From JANMEX01 sp043776635 (lineage in GTDB: Bacteria; Pseudomonadota; Alphaproteobacteria; Rhizobiales; Rhizobiaceae), in the NCBI GenBank assembly GCA_043776635.1, contig JAYVRA010000110.1, forward strand, positions 1 through 14,076: a DNA stretch of 14,076 bases, in the 5' to 3' direction. Below the pieces are notes generated by a model. The model saw nothing but the letters and a program-made list of their open reading frames with translations. It made no database searches and was not told the origin of the DNA. Below are positions 6,055 through 13,211 of the stretch, one piece after another. A program made the position numbers and the translations under genes. The number at the start of each line of letters is the position of its first letter. Positions within the stretch are counted from its first letter, which is position 1.

Positions 6055-9000
6055 ATGGCAACTTTGGTTTTGCAAGCTGCCGGGGCCTATCTTGGCGGCC
6101 TGCTTGGCGGTGTCGGCGCAACGGTGGGCACGGCGGCGGGCGCACTGGCGGGCTATGTCCTGGACCGCGCGCTTATCAATGGCACGCAAAATATTCAAGG
6201 CGCACGCCTTTCTGCCATGCAGCCGCTCACGGGCGAGGATGGCGCGAGTTTGACACGTGCATACGGCACGGTGCGGCTGGGCGGAACTCTGATTTGGGCG
6301 ACGCGCTTTGAGGAGGCAAGCAAGACCGAACGCACGGGCGCAAAGGGCGGGCCAAAGGTCACGACCTACACCTATTTCGCCAATTTCGCAGTTGCTGTTT
6401 GCGAGGGTGAGATTGCCCATATCCGCCGCATTTGGGCGGATGGCAAAGAGCTGGACCGCAGCGATTTTGACATTCGCGTTTACAAAGGCACAGGCGACCA
6501 ACTGCCGGACCCGCTGATTGAGGCCAAGCAAGGCATCGGCAACACACCCGCATTTCGCGGCACTGCTTACGTTGTATTTGACCGTTTTCCGCTGGCGAAC
6601 TTTGGCAACCGCATTCCGCAAGTGCAGTTTGAAGTAATCCGCACACTTGGCGGCATTGAAAAAAACATTAAAGCCGTGACGCTGATCCCGGGTTCAACCG
6701 AGTTTGGCCTGTCGCCAACTGCCGTGGTGCAAACCATCCGCCAAGGCGAAAGCAGGCTCGCAAACCGCCATGTCCTGAACGCGGACTCCGACTTTGAATC
6801 CTCGCTGGATGAGCTGCAAGCGCTATGCCCGAATCTCGAGCGAGTGGCGCTGGTGGTGGCGTGGTTTGGCAATGATTTACGGGCAGGCAACTGCACGATT
6901 ATGCCTTGTGTTGCCGCGCTTGAAGCGGGCATTGATGACCATTGGCAAGTGGCGGGTCTCACGCGGGGCACAGCGCGGCTGGTCTCGCTTGACAATGGCT
7001 CACGCGCCTATGGCGGCACACCCGATGATGAAAGCGTGGTCGCCGCCATTCAAAACATCAAAGCGCGGGGCTTACAAGTTACGCTTTACCCGTTCACGTT
7101 GATGGACATCGCAGCAGGCAATGCTCTGGCATCGCCCTATGGCGGCGCCTCACAAGCGGTCTATCCTTGGCGCGGTGATATTAGCTGTATGCCTGCTCCG
7201 GGCCAAGCGGGCACGGTGGATGCAAGCGCCGCCGCCGCTGCCCAAATGACGGCTTTTCTTGGGGCCGCGCAGCCAGCCATGTTCGGCAATTCAGGAACCA
7301 AAGTCACCTTCTCGGGCGGTGCGGATTTTGGCTATCGCCGCATGATTTTACATTATGCCAAGCTCGCAAGTCTCGCAGGCGGCGTGGATGGATTTCTAAT
7401 CGGCTCGGAGCTGAAAGGCCTCACGCGGGTGCGCGGCCTCAGCCATAGTTTTCCGTTTGTTGACGGGCTATGCTCGCTCGCTGCCGACGTCCGCACCATG
7501 CTGGGCGCGACTACGAAACTCACTTACGCGGCCGATTGGAGCGAATATGGCGGCTATGTGCCGCAAGCCGCACCGTCCAATTTGTACTTTAATCTCGATC
7601 CCTTGTGGGCGCATCCGGCGATTAACGCGGTTGGGATTGATAATTATATGCCGCTGTCCGACTGGCGCGATGGCCATTGGGACGGCTCAAATCCCGAAGG
7701 CGCGACGTGCCCGTGCGACCCCACCGCCCTGCAAAATGCTATTGACACCGGCGAGGGCTATGACTGGTATTATGTCAACGCGGCGGCCCGCAATGCCGGA
7801 ACACGCACGCCGATCACCGATGGTCTGGCAGGCAAGCATTGGGTCTATCGCTTCAAAGATATTCAAGGCTGGTGGCAAAATCCGCACTACAACCGCATAG
7901 CAGGCGCAGAACTGGGTGCACCGACGGCTTGGCTGCCAAAGAGCAAACCAATCTGGTTTACCGAGCTGGGCTGTCCCGCAATTGACAAGGCGGCGAACCA
8001 GCCGAACGTGTTTCCCGATCCTAAATCCTCCGCTTCCGCGTCGCCGTATTTTTCCGATGGCGGGCGCGATGATCTCATTCAAAATCGCTTCCTTGAAGCG
8101 CATCTGGACCACTGGGCCAGCGCTGCAAATCCGGCGTCAAATGTCTACTCCGGCACAATGGTGGATAGAGGCCATACCTATTTATGGGCATGGGATGCGC
8201 GACCTTTTCCGGCGTTTCCAATCACCCAATCAATATGGGCAGATGGCAATAATTGGCTGACAGGGCATTGGCTTAATGGTCGCCTGTCCGGTCTGCCACT
8301 CTCGAAGCTTGTTGCGGCGCTGCTTATTGAGCATGGCTTTACCAACTTCGATTGTTCCAAAATTGACGGCTTTATGACAGGCTATGCGCTGTCTGACCAG
8401 ACCAACTCCCGCGAGGCTCTGCAATCGCTGCTGGGACTTTACCGCGTTGATGCCGTCGAGAAAAATGGCCAATTAGTGCTCACCTCCCGCGACCGTGTCA
8501 CGATCGGCGCGAGCGTGGTGGCAGACATTGCACTGGGCGAAAACGACGCGCCTCCGACATTGAAACTCGAAGAGCCGAACCTTGTGACGCAAGAGATGAC
8601 ACTGCATTTCCGCGATGGCTTGCGCGATCATCAAACGGCCTCTGTGTCATCCAGAGCCACCATCGGTAAGCCTGCGATTGACGGGTTGGATTTGCCCGTG
8701 GTGATGGACCCCGGCGCTGCGCTGACTGAACTTCGGATGGTTCACCGCCAGCAATTAGCGATGCGCTCCACGGTGAGTTTCCGTGCGTCTTGGCGCGATG
8801 CGGCGCTGTCGCCGGGCGATTTGGTGAAGCTGGATGCAAGCACATCTGAGGTTTATCGCATCAGCAAAATCACGGATTTGGGGCATAGGGAAATCGAGGC
8901 TGAAATGGCGGTTTCCGGACGCCCGCCAGCAACCCGCTCGACGATTCCCGGGGGCACAGCACCAGCGGCGGGCGTGTCCGGCCAGCCGTGGCATGTGTTT

Positions 9001-9918
9001 ATGGACCTGCCGTTTTTGGCGAGTGGCGCAAGCGAACAATCCGGCCTGCGGCTGGCCGCTTGGTCAAAGCCTTGGGCTCCCGTAGTGGCCCTGGAATCGC
9101 CCGATACCAGCGGTTTCACCCAGCGTGTCGCGCTGCCGGAAAAAGCGATTTATGGTACGCTGACATCCGCGTTGCCTGCCGGCTCGTCCGGCCGATGGAA
9201 CAAGCAAGGCTTGCTCACAATTCAACTTGCCGAAGGATCCATGCACAGCAGCGCGGATGTGCTGGTGCTCAACGGCGGCAATGTGGCGGTGATTAAAAGC
9301 CAAAGTGGTGCGTGGGAAATCATCCAGTATTCGCAGGCCGTAGAAGTTTCGGCAGGGATTTGGACGCTCTCGAAACTTCTGCGCGGGCAACTCGGAACCA
9401 CGGATGCAATGCTGGCTGGCAGCGCGATTGGCACGCAGTTTATATTGCTTGATAGTGCGGTAAAAAACTGCGGCCTTACCAGTACGGAAACTGAAATCAC
9501 GCAAAACTGGAAAATTGGCCCGTCCGGCAAAGATATGACCGACCGCTATTTCGCCAGCGATACCGTGCCACCGGCCAAGCGGGCGCTGCTATCCTATGCG
9601 CCCGTGCATCTGGCAACCAAGCAAGCGCAATCCGGCGACATTATCATCACGTGGCTGCGGTGCAGCTACCGTAATGGCGATGGCTGGGACAATCCCGACA
9701 TTGCATTGCCGGAAGGAGCGGAGAGTTATCGTATCAGGGTTTTAACAGTGCTTGGCGCACGCTCCCGCGAAGTTATCGTCTCTGGCCCGACGTGGACCTA
9801 TCCGGCAGCGCAGCGAAACGCTGATTTGGGCGCTGCAAACTTCATGCTCGAAGTTTGCCAAATCAGCGCCAGCGGACTGCCGGGACTTCCCGCGAAACGA
9901 ACCGTTACCATTATCTAA
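6055..9918 (+). CDS. GTA gp15-type host specificity / megatron tail tip protein
   Basis: This 1287-residue protein matches the GTA host-specificity protein (RcGTA about 1300 residues), which builds the baseplate tip and contacts the recipient. After the start it has a glycine/alanine-rich hydrophobic stretch (residues about 7-40, GAYLGGLLGGVGATVG). A beta-rich hub part follows, then a GTA TIM-barrel-like domain at roughly residues 400-720. That domain contains GFLIGSELKGL (E452), VGIDNYMPLSDWRDG and IWFTELGCPAIDK (E637). A phage-tail_3-type part follows at about 780-950, and then the C-terminal receptor-binding-type region. GGAG (6043-6046) precedes ATG 6055. The gene is uninterrupted, which argues against simple decay of the cluster. 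Confidence 0.94.
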   Translation: MATLVLQAAGAYLGGLLGGVGATVGTAAGALAGYVLDRALINGTQNIQGARLSAMQPLTGEDGASLTRAYGTVRLGGTLIWATRFEEASKTERTGAKGGPKVTTYTYFANFAVAVCEGEIAHIRRIWADGKELDRSDFDIRVYKGTGDQLPDPLIEAKQGIGNTPAFRGTAYVVFDRFPLANFGNRIPQVQFEVIRTLGGIEKNIKAVTLIPGSTEFGLSPTAVVQTIRQGESRLANRHVLNADSDFESSLDELQALCPNLERVALVVAWFGNDLRAGNCTIMPCVAALEAGIDDHWQVAGLTRGTARLVSLDNGSRAYGGTPDDESVVAAIQNIKARGLQVTLYPFTLMDIAAGNALASPYGGASQAVYPWRGDISCMPAPGQAGTVDASAAAAAQMTAFLGAAQPAMFGNSGTKVTFSGGADFGYRRMILHYAKLASLAGGVDGFLIGSELKGLTRVRGLSHSFPFVDGLCSLAADVRTMLGATTKLTYAADWSEYGGYVPQAAPSNLYFNLDPLWAHPAINAVGIDNYMPLSDWRDGHWDGSNPEGATCPCDPTALQNAIDTGEGYDWYYVNAAARNAGTRTPITDGLAGKHWVYRFKDIQGWWQNPHYNRIAGAELGAPTAWLPKSKPIWFTELGCPAIDKAANQPNVFPDPKSSASASPYFSDGGRDDLIQNRFLEAHLDHWASAANPASNVYSGTMVDRGHTYLWAWDARPFPAFPITQSIWADGNNWLTGHWLNGRLSGLPLSKLVAALLIEHGFTNFDCSKIDGFMTGYALSDQTNSREALQSLLGLYRVDAVEKNGQLVLTSRDRVTIGASVVADIALGENDAPPTLKLEEPNLVTQEMTLHFRDGLRDHQTASVSSRATIGKPAIDGLDLPVVMDPGAALTELRMVHRQQLAMRSTVSFRASWRDAALSPGDLVKLDASTSEVYRISKITDLGHREIEAEMAVSGRPPATRSTIPGGTAPAAGVSGQPWHVFMDLPFLASGASEQSGLRLAAWSKPWAPVVALESPDTSGFTQRVALPEKAIYGTLTSALPAGSSGRWNKQGLLTIQLAEGSMHSSADVLVLNGGNVAVIKSQSGAWEIIQYSQAVEVSAGIWTLSKLLRGQLGTTDAMLAGSAIGTQFILLDSAVKNCGLTSTETEITQNWKIGPSGKDMTDRYFASDTVPPAKRALLSYAPVHLATKQAQSGDIIITWLRCSYRNGDGWDNPDIALPEGAESYRIRVLTVLGARSREVIVSGPTWTYPAAQRNADLGAANFMLEVCQISASGLPGLPAKRTVTII

Positions 9919-9937
9919 ACAACGAAAGGACCACCCG

Positions 9938-10144
9938 ATGAACTTAGTTAAACCTTGGTATCTCTCCAAAACCATCCTCGCCTCTATCATCACCATCGTT
10001 ATGTCGATGGGCGGCCTGTTTGGCCTGCCAACCGGCCTTATTGATAACGCAGCGCTGGCCGATACCATCATGCAGGCTGTCACGGCGCTGATGGGGCTGG
10101 TGGCGATATTCGGGCGGTTATCTGCTGTGAGAAAAATCGTCTAA
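9938..10144 (+). CDS. small holin-like membrane protein
   Basis: ATG 9938 follows GAAAGGA by a good distance and gives 68 residues. The protein begins MNLVKPWYLSKTI and has two hydrophobic segments, about residues 12-31 (ILASIITIVMSMGGLFGLPT) and 43-59 (TIMQAVTALMGLVAIFG). They are joined by a short DNAALAD turn, and the tail is basic (RLSAVRKIV). Size, two spans, charged C terminus and position 19 nt after gp15 fit a holin-type or lysis-associated protein. No holin signature can be proven by eye. The frame is open upstream within gp15 but that extension is out-of-frame gp15 sequence. Confidence 0.72.
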   Translation: MNLVKPWYLSKTILASIITIVMSMGGLFGLPTGLIDNAALADTIMQAVTALMGLVAIFGRLSAVRKIV

Positions 10145-10195
10145 ACAGACAATTGTTCATGTGTCGTTCAGCCAACTTAGGTTACTGATCGCCTC

Positions 10196-10522
10196 ATGAA
10201 ACAAAACCGCACCCTTGCCCTTGGTCTGGTAATTGCCCTTTTAACGGGGCAATCGCTTTTTGCCGCGCCCTTAAAATATCATTCTAAGATAATGCGGCAT
10301 AATAATTTTGTGCAGTCCGTGGCTGATGATTGCTATTCAGTCGGCCAAGACAAGGCTGCCGAACTTGGCGGTGAGCTTGCCAAAGCCTATGCTGCCAGTG
10401 ACGAGAATGGTGAACCAGTGTGCAAATTGGTCATATTGGTACCTGGCCAATATGGCAGTCGTCCCAAGCGCGTGCAGATAGCCGTGCCACAATCAGGTGG
10501 CGGCGACAGTGGTGGTTATTGA
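10196..10522 (+). CDS. secreted periplasmic protein, FeuN-like candidate
   Basis: This 108-residue protein has a clear Sec signal peptide (basic MKQNR, hydrophobic TLALGLVIALLTG, likely cut near A23/A24). The mature part has two cysteines (C46 in DDCYSVGQ and C76 in EPVCKLVILVPG) that could form a disulfide, then RPKRVQIAVPQ and a Gly-rich end. In Sinorhizobium the small periplasmic protein FeuN is encoded directly upstream of feuP and inhibits signalling by FeuQ; position, size and export all fit here. The assignment rests on context, since I cannot compare sequences. It starts 51 nt after the holin-like gene with only a weak ribosome site, and no terminator hairpin separates them. Confidence 0.75.
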   Translation: MKQNRTLALGLVIALLTGQSLFAAPLKYHSKIMRHNNFVQSVADDCYSVGQDKAAELGGELAKAYAASDENGEPVCKLVILVPGQYGSRPKRVQIAVPQSGGGDSGGY

Positions 10523-10593
10523 TTTTTGCGCGACTGTTTGATTTATCCACCATCGTCTGTATTGTCCCGCCATTATCACTGCAAGGTGTTCCC

Positions 10594-11268
10594 ATGAGAT
10601 TACTCGTAGTTGAAGATGACAAGGAACTGAACCGCCAGCTCTGCGAAGCTTTGGAGGGGCAGGGCTATGTCGTTGACAGGGCATTTGATGGTGAAGAGGG
10701 CCATTTTTTGGGTGACACCGAGCCTTATGATGCGGTCATTTTGGATATTGGCCTGCCACAGATGGACGGCATCAGCGTGCTTGAAGAATGGCGGCGCGAT
10801 GGCAAGAAAATGCCGGTATTAATGTTAACCGCCCGTGACCGGTGGAGCGACAAGGTGGCGGGCATTGATGCTGGCGCGGATGATTATGTCACCAAGCCTT
10901 TTCATGTTGAAGAAGTGTTGGCACGGCTGCGTGCCCTCATTCGCCGCGCCGCCGGTCATGCATCGTCAGAAATTATGTGCGGCGAGTTGCGCCTTGATAC
11001 CCGCACATTAAAAGCCACAATGAACGGTACGCAGCTCAAACTTACGTCTCTTGAATTTCGTCTGCTTGAATATCTCATGCATCACAAGGGCGAGGTTGTT
11101 TCCCGCACTGTACTGGTCGAGCATTTATATGATCAGGATTTCGACCGCGATTCGAACACGATTGAAGTGTTCGTGGGCCGCCTGCGCAAAAAAATGGGGC
11201 TGGATATGATCGAGACCATTCGCGGTATGGGCTATCGTATGAGCGAGCCGGAAAGTAAACCTGCATGA
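10594..11268 (+). CDS. feuP: FeuP/PhoP-type response regulator (OmpR family)
   Basis: This is a 224-residue OmpR/PhoP-type regulator. The receiver domain (about 1-115) has acidic pair D8/D9, phosphoacceptor D51 in VILDIGLPQMDG, T79 in LMLTARD and K101 in YVTKPFH. The C-terminal winged-helix domain (about 125-220) has LKLTSLEFRLLEYLMHH, a recognition region RDSNTIEVFVGRLRKKMG, and the final wing IETIRGMGYRM. The sequence and the neighbouring kinase identify it as rhizobial FeuP, which in Sinorhizobium controls osmoadaptation and cyclic glucan export. ATG 10594 is chosen because the receiver starts there and AGGTG lies just upstream; the longer frame from 10420 runs through feuN-like sequence. 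It lies 28 nt before feuQ, so the two are co-transcribed. Confidence 0.93.
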   Translation: MRLLVVEDDKELNRQLCEALEGQGYVVDRAFDGEEGHFLGDTEPYDAVILDIGLPQMDGISVLEEWRRDGKKMPVLMLTARDRWSDKVAGIDAGADDYVTKPFHVEEVLARLRALIRRAAGHASSEIMCGELRLDTRTLKATMNGTQLKLTSLEFRLLEYLMHHKGEVVSRTVLVEHLYDQDFDRDSNTIEVFVGRLRKKMGLDMIETIRGMGYRMSEPESKPA

Positions 11269-11296
11269 ATTCCAATTGTGAGCGGTGTGGATAATT

Positions 11297-12664
11297 ATGT
11301 TGGCGCGCCTTCTGCCAAATTCGCTGGCGTTGCGTGCGATTGTTTTCTCCACCATTTGGGCGGCAATTTCACTGTTTGCGATCACCAGTGTGATCACGGC
11401 GTTATATCGCAATGCAGCAGAAAAGAACTATCATGGATTGCTGTCCGCACACCTGTTTAATTTGATTGGCGCAGTGAGCGTTGATGATAAGGGCAAGCTC
11501 ACCGGTGCGCCGGAATTGGGCGATTTGCGCTATTCAATTCCAAATTCAGGCTGGTACTGGGAAGTGACATCTGCGACGCCGGGAATTGCTGGTAACATTC
11601 GCTCATCTTCAATGGGTTCGGGCGTCGTTCCGCTTTGGTCGTTTGAGAAAAAGCCATTCGACAAAAATTTTAAGCGAAACTACGAAACTAAAGGCCTTGA
11701 TGGCGAGCGCATCGATGTTTACGAATCCGAGGTGACGCTGGGAGCGGATGATCAAATTGCGCGGTTCAGGGTGATGGGAAATCTCAGCGAGTTCGATGCG
11801 GAAATCACTGATTTTTCAGCAACTCTTTACAAATATCTCGGGCTGTTCGGACTTGGTAGTATTGCTATCAATGCACTGGCAATTCTTGCCGGACTTAATC
11901 CGCTAAAGCGCGTGCGTGAAGCGCTGACAGCGGTACGCGAGGGAAAATCGCAGCGGCTTAATGGCCGGTTTCCGCAGGAAATAGAACCGCTGGCCAATGA
12001 GATGAATGCGCTGATTGACAATAACCGGCGCATCGTCGAGCGTTCACGCACACAGGTCGGCAATCTTGCCCATTCATTAAAAACGCCCTTGTCCGTCATT
12101 GCCAATGAGGGGCGCAGCCTCAGCGCTAATAAGGGCAAGATTATTGGCGAGCAGGCACAAGCCATGCAAACGCAAATTCAGCATTATTTGCAACGCGCGC
12201 GCGTTGCCGCCCAGCGCGACAGCGTTGTGTTTCGTGCGCCAATTGAGCCGGTTGTGGAGCGAATGTTACGCGTGATGCGAAAACTTAACCCGGAAAACAC
12301 CTATGATCTGATCGGTGACTTTAAAAGCTTGGTTTTTGCAGGTGAGGCGGAGGACTTCGAGGAACTTTTGGGCAATCTGCTCGAAAATGCCAGCAAATGG
12401 GGTCGCAAGAATATTCTTGTTCAGATTGAACGTGTATCAACGAATTTTGTGACCATAATCTCCGATGACGGGCCGGGCTTGCCTGATAACAAAATGCAGG
12501 AAGCGCTTAAGCGCGGCACGCGGCTGGATGAATCAACGCCCGGCACTGGCCTTGGATTGGCCATTGTTTCCGATATTGTGCGCGAATACGGTGGTACGCT
12601 GCACCTAAGCCGCAGCAATCTTGGCGGCCTGGAGGTGAAGTTTGTGCTGCCGAGGGCTTTATAA
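11297..12664 (+). CDS. feuQ: FeuQ/PhoQ-type sensor histidine kinase
   Basis: A 455-residue membrane sensor kinase. TM1 is at about residues 14-37 (AIVFSTIWAAISLFAITSVI). A periplasmic sensing domain spans about 38-180, and TM2 is at about 181-203, followed by a HAMP-like linker with GLNPLKRVREAL. The phosphorylated histidine is H259 in NLAHSLKTPL, the H-box form of PhoQ-like kinases. The ATPase domain has N364 in NLLENASKWG, D391 in DDGPGLPD and G416 in GTGLGLAIV. A GTG at 11285 is an alternative start adding four residues; ATG 11297 is preferred. It phosphorylates FeuP. All catalytic boxes are present, so the system looks functional, unlike the decayed DNA at the left. Confidence 0.93.
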   Translation: MLARLLPNSLALRAIVFSTIWAAISLFAITSVITALYRNAAEKNYHGLLSAHLFNLIGAVSVDDKGKLTGAPELGDLRYSIPNSGWYWEVTSATPGIAGNIRSSSMGSGVVPLWSFEKKPFDKNFKRNYETKGLDGERIDVYESEVTLGADDQIARFRVMGNLSEFDAEITDFSATLYKYLGLFGLGSIAINALAILAGLNPLKRVREALTAVREGKSQRLNGRFPQEIEPLANEMNALIDNNRRIVERSRTQVGNLAHSLKTPLSVIANEGRSLSANKGKIIGEQAQAMQTQIQHYLQRARVAAQRDSVVFRAPIEPVVERMLRVMRKLNPENTYDLIGDFKSLVFAGEAEDFEELLGNLLENASKWGRKNILVQIERVSTNFVTIISDDGPGLPDNKMQEALKRGTRLDESTPGTGLGLAIVSDIVREYGGTLHLSRSNLGGLEVKFVLPRAL

Positions 12665-12765
12665 AATAGATTTTGTAAAACTAGCGTCTCTAATAATCGT
12701 GATAAATTGGACGGATGATACAGCCGTGTTACACGGGTGAAGAAAACAAAATACCGGAGATGTTG

Positions 12766-13194
12766 ATGATAGCGCGATCGTGCAAAGTTGGATTGGTAAT
12801 GCTGGTTTCGGGATGCACGACACTGGGTGGCGGCATTCGAACGGTAACGCCCAAACCAATTTATGCGCCTTTGACGGCGACTGCTGGCAGTCTTGGCATA
12901 TCAGGCGGAGGCTTGGTAGGCGGACCCTTTGGTGCAAAGCTGGAAAGAGCGGACAAATTGCTGGCGTTGAACGCAGAATATAAAGCTTTGGAATATGGCG
13001 CTGGTGGCATATCTACAGAATGGATGAGCGCTAAGGGTACGATTGGTGGCAAAGTTCTTGCCGGGCAACCCTACCGTGTCGGCAGCCAGGACTGCCGTCA
13101 ATACAACCATACCATTACGAGCGCTGGTGTTGACCAAAGCGCCCGTGGCACAGCCTGTCGCAATGGTGATGGCACATGGTCACTTCTTGAGTAG
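12766..13194 (+). CDS. RT0821/17-kDa surface antigen-type lipoprotein
   Basis: This 142-residue lipoprotein has MIARSCKVGLVMLVSGC, a lipobox with Cys17 predicted to be acylated. A Gly-rich stretch follows (GISGGGLVGGPFG), then LERADKLLALNAEYKALEYG and a C-terminal domain with AGQPYRVGSQDCRQYNHT and ARGTACRNGDGTW. The latter is the 17-kDa surface antigen (RT0821/Lpp0805) pattern with a conserved Cys pair. GGAG (12755-12758) lies 7 nt before ATG 12766, so the longer frame from 12715 and ATG 12760 are rejected. It is probably an envelope lipoprotein of unknown task. The right IS begins 17 nt after its stop, leaving the gene whole but cutting off whatever followed. Confidence 0.87.
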   Translation: MIARSCKVGLVMLVSGCTTLGGGIRTVTPKPIYAPLTATAGSLGISGGGLVGGPFGAKLERADKLLALNAEYKALEYGAGGISTEWMSAKGTIGGKVLAGQPYRVGSQDCRQYNHTITSAGVDQSARGTACRNGDGTWSLLE

Positions 13195-13211
13195 TTCATA
13201 GACGCTTCCTA

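Noticed and set aside
5743..6621. 292-residue open frame on the - strand opposite gp14/gp15
   Set aside because: It lies wholly opposite two well-supported genes, has low-complexity Arg/Ala/Cys-rich composition and no recognisable domain; a GC-driven shadow.
10420..10593. Longer FeuP start at 10420
   Set aside because: This overlaps the feuN-like gene out of frame, and receiver domains begin at the ATG 10594 residues.
11273..11285. AATTGTGAGCGG upstream of feuQ, identical to the left half of the E. coli lac operator
   Set aside because: The other half of the operator is missing, the site lies between two co-transcribed genes, and no LacI-type gene is nearby. Most likely chance.
12715..12765. 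Longer lipoprotein starts at 12715 or 12760
   Set aside because: They would place a polar segment before the lipobox, while GGAG spacing and the signal peptide fit ATG 12766.
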